Source: Oscillospiraceae bacterium
GTDB taxonomy: Bacteria > Bacillota > Clostridia > Oscillospirales > Oscillospiraceae
Direction of reading: 5' to 3'
Length of the DNA: 43,041 bases
NCBI GenBank assembly: GCA_902774015.1
Contig: CACYHB010000013.1
Location: 1 to 43,041 of the forward strand
Numbering within the stretch: position 1 is the stretch's first letter; the number at the start of each line of letters is the position of its first letter. The position numbers and the translations under genes were made by a program. Shown here one piece after another: positions 36,460-43,041 of this stretch. The notes beneath the pieces were generated by a model that saw nothing but the letters and a program-made list of their open reading frames with translations, had not been told where the DNA came from and did not search any database.

Positions 36460-36489
36460 ATCATACACTGACTGCCTGCCGGTTTTCAA
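36460..36489 (-). promoter_or_regulatory. Promoter of the GH2 gene
   Basis: Minus strand TTGAAA (36484-36489), 18-nt spacer, TATGAT (36460-36465). Below it, CGGAAATCCG near 36441-36450 is a short palindrome that might be an operator. Confidence 0.72.
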
Positions 36490-36601
36490 GTTGCCATTGC
36501 GAACTGCACGGCATATGTCGTCCGGGAAAACGTCCGGGCATTTTTTCTCCCGGCTTTGCTGTCATTACTTTTTCCGTCCGGTTCTTCCGATCCAGGCGGC
36601 A

Positions 36602-36636
36602 GGAAACGGCATCGCCGCTTGCGCGATGCCGTTTCC
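36602..36636 (-). terminator. Hairpin after the seven-gene operon
   Basis: Perfect 14-bp stem GGAAACGGCATCGC / GCGATGCCGTTTCC with a 7-nt loop, 50 nt past the last stop. There is no U tract on the minus strand; the T-rich side favours plus. Confidence 0.45.
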
Positions 36637-36685
36637 CTGTTTCCCTTTTTTCTTCATGCGGGATCCTTGTCGGCGTCCGGTTTCC

Positions 36686-37459
36686 TCATGCCTGAAGCGT
36701 GGGGAAATAGGGGCAATCCCGGAAAAGGCACTCCCGGTTTTCGCGGAAATAGCGGCAGGATACCTTGCCGAGAGGCATCTCAACGCCTAAAAGCTCTTCC
36801 GTGAAAGCGGCGGCGCGCGTGATGGTAAGCCGGCCGGTGCGCTTGCAGCAGCGTGGACCGCCTGCATCGGCGATCGCGTTCAGGCAGTCGGCAACGAGGC
36901 GCTGTGGGATGGGCCAGGCCTCCTTGTGCAGGGGGTTGGAGCCCAGAAGGATGCTCATATAGATCCCCGCTCCGGCCGCCGCACCGCAGACGCCCCAATA
37001 GCCGCAGGCACCGCCCGGCACCTGGGAGGCGCGGCGCACCGCCTCCCGCAGCGCTTTCTCCAGATGGATCTCCCCGCCGTTGTTGCGGTAGGCGGTCAGC
37101 AGCACACAGGGGACGATGACGTGGTGCTCCGGCCCGTGCATGTGCACCTGGCGCAGCGCGACCACCTGCTCGAAAAGCGCAAGCGGGTCCTTTTCCGTAC
37201 CGGCAAGCAGGAGTGGGACGAAAAAGGCAATGGATGAAGACGCATGGCAGCTGTCGCAGACGAAGTGGCCGTCCTCGCAGGCGGCGTTTGCGTCGGCCTC
37301 TTTCCCGCAGACAGAGCAGCGCAGCGGACGCGTTTCGCCGAAATAGGTCAGGGGCTTCCCGCACAGGAGGCAGCCCGTTTTGTGCTGCGCCCTGTCCGGT
37401 GCAGGGGATGGCTGGCAGCAGCAGTTCTCCTCTGCCTGTTTCTTTTTGATCTCGGTCAT
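36686..37459 (-). CDS. DUF5714-type zinc-ribbon protein
   Basis: 257-aa cytosolic protein. The N-terminus has CCCQ, then two CxxC ribbons, GCLLCGKPLTYF and RCSVCGKEADANAACEDGHFVCDSCH (about residues 30-72). The rest is a helical domain with QVHMHGPEHHVIVPCVLLTAY and GGACGYWGVCGAAAGAGI (about 148-165). The end is a further Cys cluster, CRYFRENRECLFRDCPYFP. I recognise the layout as DUF5714; the function is unknown. I chose the ATG at 37459, which overlaps the CoA-ligase stop as ATGA and has GGAGG. Last gene of the TrsS-type operon. Confidence 0.82.
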   Translation of the reverse strand: MTEIKKKQAEENCCCQPSPAPDRAQHKTGCLLCGKPLTYFGETRPLRCSVCGKEADANAACEDGHFVCDSCHASSSIAFFVPLLLAGTEKDPLALFEQVVALRQVHMHGPEHHVIVPCVLLTAYRNNGGEIHLEKALREAVRRASQVPGGACGYWGVCGAAAGAGIYMSILLGSNPLHKEAWPIPQRLVADCLNAIADAGGPRCCKRTGRLTITRAAAFTEELLGVEMPLGKVSCRYFRENRECLFRDCPYFPTLQA

Positions 37460-38631
37460 CGTTCCTCCACCTTTCGTTTTCCCGCATAGAGGCTGCGGTC
37501 CTCCGGCCTCGCCGGGCGGACTTCTGTTTCGGCGTCCAGTGCGGGCAGAACGCCTTCGCCGCAGGTCAGGATCTGAAGATGCAGTCTGCCCTCCCGCCGC
37601 TCCGCGCGGTAGTCGGCAACGAAGGGCAGCGAAAACAGTGTTTCGTCCAGGGCTGCCAGCTCCGCCGTCTCCTTGCGGCGCACGGTATCGAGCCGCAGCA
37701 CTTCGCTGCCGCAGGGACATCTGCCGGGAATCACCCGGGTATAGTCGCCGGTGCGGTAGCGGATCAGGGGCATGGCCTCCATGCCGATGGTGGTGATGAC
37801 CAGCTCCCCGGTCTCGCCCGGCGGCAGCGGGCGGCCCTGCTCGTCAACAATCTCGGCGATCACATGGTTTTCCCGCAGGTGCATGCCCTCGTGGGCGCTG
37901 CAGCATATGGCTCCGCCCAGCGCCATCTCCCGCGAACCGTAATGGGGGAAAAGGCGGCTTTGCAGGATCGCCTCGCAGCCCCTGAGAACGGCGTTGGGGC
38001 AGGCGTCGCCGCTGACGAGGGCCCGCTTCAGACTGCCCCGGCCGCAGACGCGCAGCAGCGAGAGGAGCTGTACCGGCATACCCACAAAGGTGTCCGGTTT
38101 TTCTTTTTCCAGCACCGCGGAAAATTCGCCGTAGCTGAGCCCGACGCCCAGCCGGAGGGGTCTTGCTCCGAGGCGCCCGATCGCCTCCGCGATCAGTTCC
38201 CCCAGGCCGTGCGGCCCGGAGAAGGGAAAGCAGACCATGGTGACGCTGCCGGGAAAGATCAGTTCTCCCAGGCCCGCCGCAAAGAGCTCCACGGTGTGCT
38301 CGCAGTCGCCTTCCGTGTAAAACACCCGCTTGGCGGCGCCGGTGGTGCCGGAGGTCGCGTCGGAGAGCACCCGCTGCACCTCCGCCTGGGAGCAGAGCAG
38401 CAGTCCCGATGCCTGATGGGCCAGATCCTCGTCCGTGGTAAAGGGGAGGGAGGCAAGCTCGGAAAGCGAATCCAGATGCCCGGGCAAATCCCGGTAGAAG
38501 CCGCCCCGCTCTTTTTCGCGGCCGAGCAGGACGTTGAGTTTCCGGAGCTGCAGCAGTTCAATGCTCGCTCTGGTAACAGGCGTCAATCCCTCCTGCGCAG
38601 ACAGAAGAGCGTCGATTCGGGAGAGCGTCAT
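37456..38631 (-). CDS. AMP-dependent CoA ligase-like protein (DVU_1553 type)
   Basis: 391-aa adenylate-forming enzyme of the phenylacetate-CoA-ligase-like branch. ATP loop SDATSGTTGAAKRVFYT (about residues 90-106). Mid-motif FPHYGSREMALGGAICC, then TGELVITTIGMEAMPLIRYRTGDYT (about 283-307, with the RTGD hinge), and a Cys pair GRCPCGSE. The C-terminal lysine domain is short, AGKRKVEER. It would activate a carboxylate as acyl-AMP and pass it to CoA or another thiol. The substrate is unknown. ATGA overlaps at both ends show tight coupling with the radical SAM gene and DUF5714. Confidence 0.82.
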   Translation of the reverse strand: MTLSRIDALLSAQEGLTPVTRASIELLQLRKLNVLLGREKERGGFYRDLPGHLDSLSELASLPFTTDEDLAHQASGLLLCSQAEVQRVLSDATSGTTGAAKRVFYTEGDCEHTVELFAAGLGELIFPGSVTMVCFPFSGPHGLGELIAEAIGRLGARPLRLGVGLSYGEFSAVLEKEKPDTFVGMPVQLLSLLRVCGRGSLKRALVSGDACPNAVLRGCEAILQSRLFPHYGSREMALGGAICCSAHEGMHLRENHVIAEIVDEQGRPLPPGETGELVITTIGMEAMPLIRYRTGDYTRVIPGRCPCGSEVLRLDTVRRKETAELAALDETLFSLPFVADYRAERREGRLHLQILTCGEGVLPALDAETEVRPARPEDRSLYAGKRKVEER

Positions 38632-39947
38632 CGGTAGAGCGCCTCCCCGTTACGGTTCGTCAGATTATAGGCGCAGAAAGGCACCATGCCGTATCGGCTG
38701 TCCACCTCGCAGATGTGGCAGCGGCGCAGCCGATCCAGATCCAGGTTCCACGCGTCCTGAAACACCATGCCGGACACGGCAAAGGTGCTGCGCCGCGCCT
38801 GCTCCAGAAAGGCGTCCAGCGCGGAGGTCTCGGTGAGGGCGTCGTCCTCGCCAAAGGCGGACACAGAGCCGCTCCACTGGTCGGCCACGGAGGTACGCGA
38901 ATCGTCGGAACTCGTACAGCAGCACTCGCCGCTCTGCCGGCGGGGAAGGCTCTTGAGCGTGCCGTCAGGGCGGATGCGATAGCTCGCGTGGAAGGAGCAG
39001 TAGGCGCTCTCCGCCCCGCCGCCGTAGAAATCGGAGGCGTGCAGCAGACCGTCTGTCTGCTCTTCGATGAGAGCGAGGAGCTTGGGGATCGTGATCGGTC
39101 GCTCCGGCCTTTCGAGGCCGCAGCGACCGAAATAGCTCAGGGGCTGGAAATGCACGCCGCGCACGGCGGGGGCGTTTTCCAGCGCATAGCGGAGGATCGG
39201 GCCGACCTGATCCTCGTTCACGCCGCGCGCGATCACCGGGACGAGCACGACGCCCAGTCCCGCCGAGGCGCAGGCTTCGATGCAGCGCTTTTTCTCCGCA
39301 AGCAGCGCGCGGCCTCTCAATATTATGTAAACCGAATCGTCGAGCGCGTCAAATTGCAGAAACACCGTATTGAGTCCGGCCTCCCGGAGCGTTTCGGCGT
39401 AACCCGGCTCCGCGGCCAGGCGCAGCCCGTTGGTGTTGAGCTGGAAGAAGGTGAAGCCTTTTTCGCGCCCCATGCGGAGGATCTGGGGCAGATCGTCCCG
39501 CACCGTCGGCTCGCCGCCGGAGAGCTGAATGTTGAACGGGCCGCCGTGGGCCATCAGATAATCGTATTGCTTTTCGATCTCCGCAAGCGGGAGATCTGGC
39601 GCGGGTTCTTCTCCCGCGGCGGCGAAGCAGACCGGGCAGCGCAGATTGCAGCGCCGCGTCAGCTCCAGCAGCATGCAGCAGCCCTTGCGCAGATGCTCGG
39701 TACAGAGGCCGCAGTCGTTGGGGCAGCCCTTTTTCGGCGCACGCCCCTCGCGCGGGGGATCGACGACGGTGTTTTCACTGTTCCAGTGCAGATAAGAGGC
39801 AAGATTGCCCTCCCAGATCAAAGCGGAAAAAACGCCGTGCTCGTCACAGTGCTTGTCGAGATAGATACCGTCCTTTTCCGAGCGCTTCTGCGCGTCGAGG
39901 ACGCGCAGACAGACCGGGCAGACGCTTTTGGTTTTTCCGATGATCAT
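38628..39947 (-). CDS. TrsS-like radical SAM protein
   Basis: 439-aa radical SAM enzyme. Order: N-terminal metal-binding region with CPVC (10-13) and the pattern LDKHCDEHG (30-38); a second Cys group CPNDCGLC (75-82); the radical SAM cluster motif CNLRCPVC (C100, C104, C107); LSGGEPTVRDDL (about 138-149). The C-terminal Cys-rich end has ECCC and CHICEVDSRYGMVPFC. The layout matches, from memory, the radical SAM (seleno)protein TrsS family (DVU_1554 position). Here the key positions are cysteine and no in-frame UGA is needed. It starts inside the stop of the C-GCAxxG-C-C gene (ATGA). The reaction is not known. Confidence 0.85.
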   Translation of the reverse strand: MIIGKTKSVCPVCLRVLDAQKRSEKDGIYLDKHCDEHGVFSALIWEGNLASYLHWNSENTVVDPPREGRAPKKGCPNDCGLCTEHLRKGCCMLLELTRRCNLRCPVCFAAAGEEPAPDLPLAEIEKQYDYLMAHGGPFNIQLSGGEPTVRDDLPQILRMGREKGFTFFQLNTNGLRLAAEPGYAETLREAGLNTVFLQFDALDDSVYIILRGRALLAEKKRCIEACASAGLGVVLVPVIARGVNEDQVGPILRYALENAPAVRGVHFQPLSYFGRCGLERPERPITIPKLLALIEEQTDGLLHASDFYGGGAESAYCSFHASYRIRPDGTLKSLPRRQSGECCCTSSDDSRTSVADQWSGSVSAFGEDDALTETSALDAFLEQARRSTFAVSGMVFQDAWNLDLDRLRRCHICEVDSRYGMVPFCAYNLTNRNGEALYR

Positions 39948-40369
39948 AGCAGTCCCCGCTCCGACAAGATCTCCATGCATTTTTCAAAGGTGGCCGCGAT
40001 GATCTGCGGGCAGTATTCCACGCGCTTGGCGGGATTGCCCTTCGTGATGTCGCGGCAGTCGATCCCGCCGTATTCGGCGGTCATCTCCTCCTCAAACCAC
40101 CGGGTGAATTCACCCAGGGCCGGCTTGTGCTGCGGATCGTCGAAGCCGGTATCCTCACCCTTGCCGGTGAAATACGAGATCAGGCAGGCGCCGCCCGTCA
40201 TGCAGCCGCAGCAGCCTTGGGAAAAGCCCACGCCGCCGTTGAGACCGCCCATGGCCTTGACGAGGCCGGGGTTTTCCTCGCCCAGCGTATCCAGCATCAG
40301 GATCGCCAGGATCTGGCTGCAGAAATAGCCGTAACGGCTCAATTCCATCACGCGGTCAAACAGATCCAT
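39944..40369 (-). CDS. C-GCAxxG-C-C family redox protein (DVU_1555 type)
   Basis: 141-aa small helical protein of the C_GCAxxG_C_C family. CSQILAILML sits near residue 17. The motif region GGVGFSQGCCGCMTGGACLISYF (about 46-68) holds the conserved Gly/Cys pattern, and a late Cys pair lies in CRDITKG and EYCPQII. Members are thought to carry redox-active cysteines or a cofactor and often sit by metabolic oxidoreductases. I chose the ATG at 40369, with AAGGA 9 nt before, 2 nt after the methyltransferase stop. It is coupled to TrsS by the ATGA overlap. Confidence 0.85.
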   Translation of the reverse strand: MDLFDRVMELSRYGYFCSQILAILMLDTLGEENPGLVKAMGGLNGGVGFSQGCCGCMTGGACLISYFTGKGEDTGFDDPQHKPALGEFTRWFEEEMTAEYGGIDCRDITKGNPAKRVEYCPQIIAATFEKCMEILSERGLL

Positions 40370-40371
40370 GC

Positions 40372-40887
40372 TTATCCGTCCTTTCTTCCGATCAGCAGCC
40401 AGTAGCTGCACTTCCCTTTCGGGATCTCACAGCAGGGCGCGTCGCCGCGCCAGAGAGCCTCCAGATAATACTCCCGCCATGCGTCCGTCAGATCCTCGGC
40501 GCAGAGCAGCGTAAAGCCGGCCGCGCGCAGCAGCGCCGCCGGGTCGTCAAAGAACAGATCCGACAGCAGCAGCTTCCCGCCCGGCTTCAGCAGCCGCCGG
40601 GCCTCACGCAGCGCGCCGCGTTGATCACCCGAGACGAAAAACGCGCACTCGCTCAGCACCGCATCAAAGCTCGCGTCGGGAAAGCCCGTACACAGCAGGT
40701 CGCCCCGCTCGACCGATTCCCCGCGCGGCTCAAGATCGATCCCCCGCGCCGCATAACCCATCCCGCGCAGCAGCGCAAGCGCTTCGCCCGCGCCCGCGCC
40801 GAGATCGAGCACCGAAACGCCCTGCGGCAGCGCCGCCAGCTCGATGAGACGGCGGGTGTGCGCCTCGCCGCCGGGGTGGCTCCTCAT
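40372..40887 (-). CDS. SAM-dependent methyltransferase (DVU_1556/TrsM type)
   Basis: 171-aa class I methyltransferase. It begins MRSHPGGEAHTRRLIELAAL, then motif I VLDLGAGAGEALALL (about residues 26-40), the acidic end of strand 2 GIDLEP, FDAVLSECAFF (motif IV region) and RRLLKPGGKLLLSDLF (about 96-111). The HPGG N-terminus is a feature I associate with the TrsS-linked methyltransferase family. The substrate is unknown. Genes on both sides are in the same operon, with a 4-nt overlap to the mini redox protein. Confidence 0.83.
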   Translation of the reverse strand: MRSHPGGEAHTRRLIELAALPQGVSVLDLGAGAGEALALLRGMGYAARGIDLEPRGESVERGDLLCTGFPDASFDAVLSECAFFVSGDQRGALREARRLLKPGGKLLLSDLFFDDPAALLRAAGFTLLCAEDLTDAWREYYLEALWRGDAPCCEIPKGKCSYWLLIGRKDG

Positions 40888-41105
40888 TTGTCCTCCAGCG
40901 CCCGTTCAACGGACGCCACCTTGCCCAGCGCCAGCTCCTCCGGCACGTAGACGAAGCCGCAGACCGGGCAAACAGGGAGCTCCACGGGAAAGCCGTTGTC
41001 CAGATACAGGAACTTGGCTTTACCCTTGACGAGAGGCACGCCGCATTTGACGCACCTGAGCTTTCCCTGCGGGTCTATGGTGTAATAGTTTTTCTCGATG
41101 GCCAT
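40884..41105 (-). CDS. Small CxxC redox/zinc-ribbon protein (DVU_1557 type)
   Basis: 73 aa. It has two CxxC knuckles, LRCVKCGVPL (C18, C21) and PVCPVCGFVYVPEE (C46, C49), as in rubredoxin-like or zinc-ribbon folds. GAGGGATAAGC stands before the ATG. It lies 2 nt after the oxidoreductase stop and overlaps the methyltransferase start. It could shuttle electrons between the large oxidoreductase and TrsS (inference). Confidence 0.82.
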   Translation of the reverse strand: MAIEKNYYTIDPQGKLRCVKCGVPLVKGKAKFLYLDNGFPVELPVCPVCGFVYVPEELALGKVASVERALEDK

Positions 41106-41107
41106 GC

Positions 41108-43041
41108 TTATCCCTCTCTCTTTTCCACACGCATCCGGTGGCTCCAGGCGCGGTGTACCAGGAAGCCCCCGTCCGTGCGGCTGAACTTCACCCAGAAGGT
41201 GGCGTTGCCGACGCGCTTTCTCGCGGCCAGCAGACCGTCCTCGTCCTCGATGGCCTCGCCGCTGATACGGAAGTCCTCCAGCACGGCGATCACGTCGTCG
41301 GTCAGGATCATGCGGTCATCCATCATGCGCCGGGCCTCATCGGTATAGTTCAGTTCAAAATCCAGCTTCATCTCAGCCGTCTCCTCATGCCACAGATCCA
41401 ACAGCAGTTCCTTTTTCAGCGCAAGGCGGTTGCGGCGCTTTTCGCTGATATCCGGGGGATTGCCCGCGTCCGTGCCGTAGCACAGCTCCAGCAGGTGGCG
41501 GGATTCCCGCCCCTGCCGGGCGAAGCGGTCGCGGCAGGCCATGCAGTAGCTGATGTAGGGCGCGTCCGAGCGCTCGAGACATTTCTCCGTCATCTCACCC
41601 GCCACCTCGCGGTTGGCGTAGGCGGTCAGGCCGCCGTAGCCGCAGCAGGGGGAGCGGTCGCCGGAATAGGGAGTGTCGATCAGCTCACAGCCCAGCCGGA
41701 CAGCCAGCGTGCGGATGGCAGCCTGGGTCTCTTCGTCGCCGCGGGCGCCGCAGGAATCGTGCAGCGCCGCCGGACGGTCGAGTCCGTGCGCGCCCTCCGG
41801 CAGCCCGCGTTCGAGCAAAACGTCCCAGATGCCTTTTATGGTAATGCCCTCGTGGGTCGAAAGCTCTTTTTTACAGGTCGGGCAGCCCGCGATCACGATC
41901 GGATCGCCGAGCCGCGCAAGCTCGCGGTCAATGAATTCCCGCGTCTGCGCCTCCATCTCATAGCGCCCTGCCCAGTCGCAGATGGCGCCGCAGCAGCCCA
42001 GCATCAGCGCCACGCCTCCGGGGAGTCTGGCGCAGAGGTCCTCATAGGCGGCGCGCACCGTCTGCGGTGCGATGGCCGCGGCCTGACAGCCGGGGAAGAA
42101 AACATATCTGCACCGCTCAAAGCCCGGCTGGGGCCTTGCGAGGAAGGCCTCCTCATTGGAAAAGAGCATGTCCAGCAGCGCAAACTCATGGGGCGCGAGC
42201 GGCATCTTATCCGTGGAAACCATGTTCTGCCGCGCCAGATGGCACACGCGAGCCATATCAAAGCCGTTGGGACAGACCGCCGTGCACTGTCCGCAGAGCG
42301 AGCAGGCGTTCATCGGTTTGTTCAGCTGATGATCGCCCATGATGATCTGGGTGTTGTTGTAGATCTCCCGGGCCAGCAGGCCGGGATGCTTTTTATAATG
42401 CTTGAGGTAGGCGCAGCTCCTGAGACATTCCTCGCAGTGGCAGCTGATGCAGCGGCCGGCCTCCGCGATCGCCTCTTCCCTGCTGTAGCCGTCCGCCGAC
42501 ACCGGCACGCGCGCAAGGGCTTTGGCCTCGCTGAGATCGGTATAAAGCCTGCTCTCCACCGGCCCCTCCTGTCCGCGGGTGTTGCGCGGATCGAGGTTCT
42601 GGGCCAGCCGGTCCACCGTCAGCGCGGCCTTTTTCGCGCCGAAGGCGGCATCCAGCACGCCCGCGGTCCGCCCGCTGACGAGGTGCTCGGCCTCGCAGTA
42701 CATCAGCTCCGGGATCGCTTCGCTGTCCGGGAAAACGGCTGCTCTGACGTCGTCCGAGGCGCACAGGACGTCAAAGGATGCTTTTTTTGTATCATAGAAC
42801 GCCGCGTCGAGGCGGCAGTTGCATTCGAACTGAATGTCCTTCCCGCGCAGGCGCCTGAGTTCCAGGCGGAAAGCTTCCTCCTCCAGGAAGGGCGCGGCGG
42901 TGCGCAGCCAGCTCTCCTCATCCGGCTCCTCGCAGAATACCTTGACCGGATAGGCCTTCTTTTCCAGCTCGCCCGCCAGCAGCAGCGGGAAGAGTCCGGA
43001 ACCGAAAACAGCCGTCGTTTTTCGCTTCTTGCTCCGGAAGA
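41108..43041 (-). CDS. Pyridine-nucleotide oxidoreductase / dicluster / CCG-domain protein (5' end off the window)
   Basis: The open frame has no start before the window edge, so at least 644 codons are visible and the N-terminus is missing. Visible order: Rossmann dinucleotide motif TTAVFGSGLFPLLLAGELEK near the edge, CNCRLDAA, then a linker. A dicluster ferredoxin part follows: CISCHCEECLRSC and ACSLCGQCTAVCPNGF. Then come two CCG-type domains (FFPGCQAAA...LGCCGAICD, CPTCKKEL, DSCGARG...SPCCGYGG, CMACRDRF), as in HdrB/GlpC. A C-terminal region ends FWVKFSRTDGGFLVH. An internal ATG at 42703 is not the start, since the frame and Rossmann fold continue upstream. It probably feeds electrons to the operon's reaction. 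Confidence 0.85.
   Translation of the reverse strand, partial: FRSKKRKTTAVFGSGLFPLLLAGELEKKAYPVKVFCEEPDEESWLRTAAPFLEEEAFRLELRRLRGKDIQFECNCRLDAAFYDTKKASFDVLCASDDVRAAVFPDSEAIPELMYCEAEHLVSGRTAGVLDAAFGAKKAALTVDRLAQNLDPRNTRGQEGPVESRLYTDLSEAKALARVPVSADGYSREEAIAEAGRCISCHCEECLRSCAYLKHYKKHPGLLAREIYNNTQIIMGDHQLNKPMNACSLCGQCTAVCPNGFDMARVCHLARQNMVSTDKMPLAPHEFALLDMLFSNEEAFLARPQPGFERCRYVFFPGCQAAAIAPQTVRAAYEDLCARLPGGVALMLGCCGAICDWAGRYEMEAQTREFIDRELARLGDPIVIAGCPTCKKELSTHEGITIKGIWDVLLERGLPEGAHGLDRPAALHDSCGARGDEETQAAIRTLAVRLGCELIDTPYSGDRSPCCGYGGLTAYANREVAGEMTEKCLERSDAPYISYCMACRDRFARQGRESRHLLELCYGTDAGNPPDISEKRRNRLALKKELLLDLWHEETAEMKLDFELNYTDEARRMMDDRMILTDDVIAVLEDFRISGEAIEDEDGLLAARKRVGNATFWVKFSRTDGGFLVHRAWSHRMRVEKREG

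Noticed and set aside
33879-36695. 938-codon open frame antisense to the GH2 gene
   Set aside because: The GH2 catalytic motifs, start and promoter on the minus strand are clear. The antisense product shows no fold signals.
42703-42703. ATG at 42703 as the start of the dicluster oxidoreductase
   Set aside because: The same frame continues without a stop to the window edge and there encodes a GxGxxP Rossmann motif and further sequence. The gene is cut by the window, not short.

Overview
The window looks like a chromosome segment of a GC-rich, low-branching Firmicute of the gut type (Oscillospiraceae/Ruminococcaceae-like). Evidence: a CIRCE-controlled groES-groEL operon, PlsY, an MsmX-type sugar ATPase, lipoprotein-anchored glycan enzymes, and strong Shine-Dalgarno sites with sigma-A promoters. 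The genus cannot be fixed from the sequence alone. No rRNA, tRNA, CRISPR array, transposase or integrase was seen.

Layout. 1-7560: groEL/groES under CIRCE, a lipid-kinase/rRNA-methyltransferase pair, an unknown gene plus a CstA-type transporter, and a prolyl-tRNA-editing-like protein. 7558-12542 (minus strand): a four-gene overlapping operon (DUF364-type, GT39 glycosyltransferase, acyl-ACP thioesterase, TetR), then plsY and a pseudouridine synthase. 12571-16190 (plus strand): rlmD followed by a visibly AT-richer accessory array of small genes (two spermidine-acetyltransferase-like GNATs, a Cys-rich protein, an AAC(6')-like enzyme), separated by leftover copies of the 3' end of an rlmD-like gene. 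16346-17013: a 43-aa ORF and a small multidrug-export-family protein.

17225-36410 is a glycan-use region. Minus strand, in order of transcription: GH2 beta-galactosidase; a CaCA cation antiporter; then two unknown membrane proteins with a GH53 endo-galactanase; then operon A (binding protein with a fused C-terminal beta-domain, two permeases, MsmX-type ATPase); then operon B (binding protein without a lipobox cysteine, two permeases, amylomaltase MalQ). A GH13 alpha-amylase lipoprotein runs the other way. The enzymes would cut beta-1,4-galactan and starch-like glucans outside the cell. Two importers, probably sharing one ATPase, would bring the oligomers in, and MalQ would process maltodextrins. 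Operons A and B have near-identical promoters and the same palindromic operator, so one regulator probably controls both.

36686-43041 is a tightly overlapping seven-gene minus-strand operon, running off the right edge. It contains a FAD/NAD oxidoreductase with [4Fe-4S] and CCG domains, a mini redox protein, a methyltransferase, a C-GCAxxG-C-C protein, a TrsS-like radical SAM protein, an AMP-dependent CoA ligase and a DUF5714-type zinc-ribbon protein. From memory it matches the uncharacterised neighbourhood known from Desulfovibrio vulgaris DVU_1553-1558. It is the best candidate here for an undescribed biochemical system.
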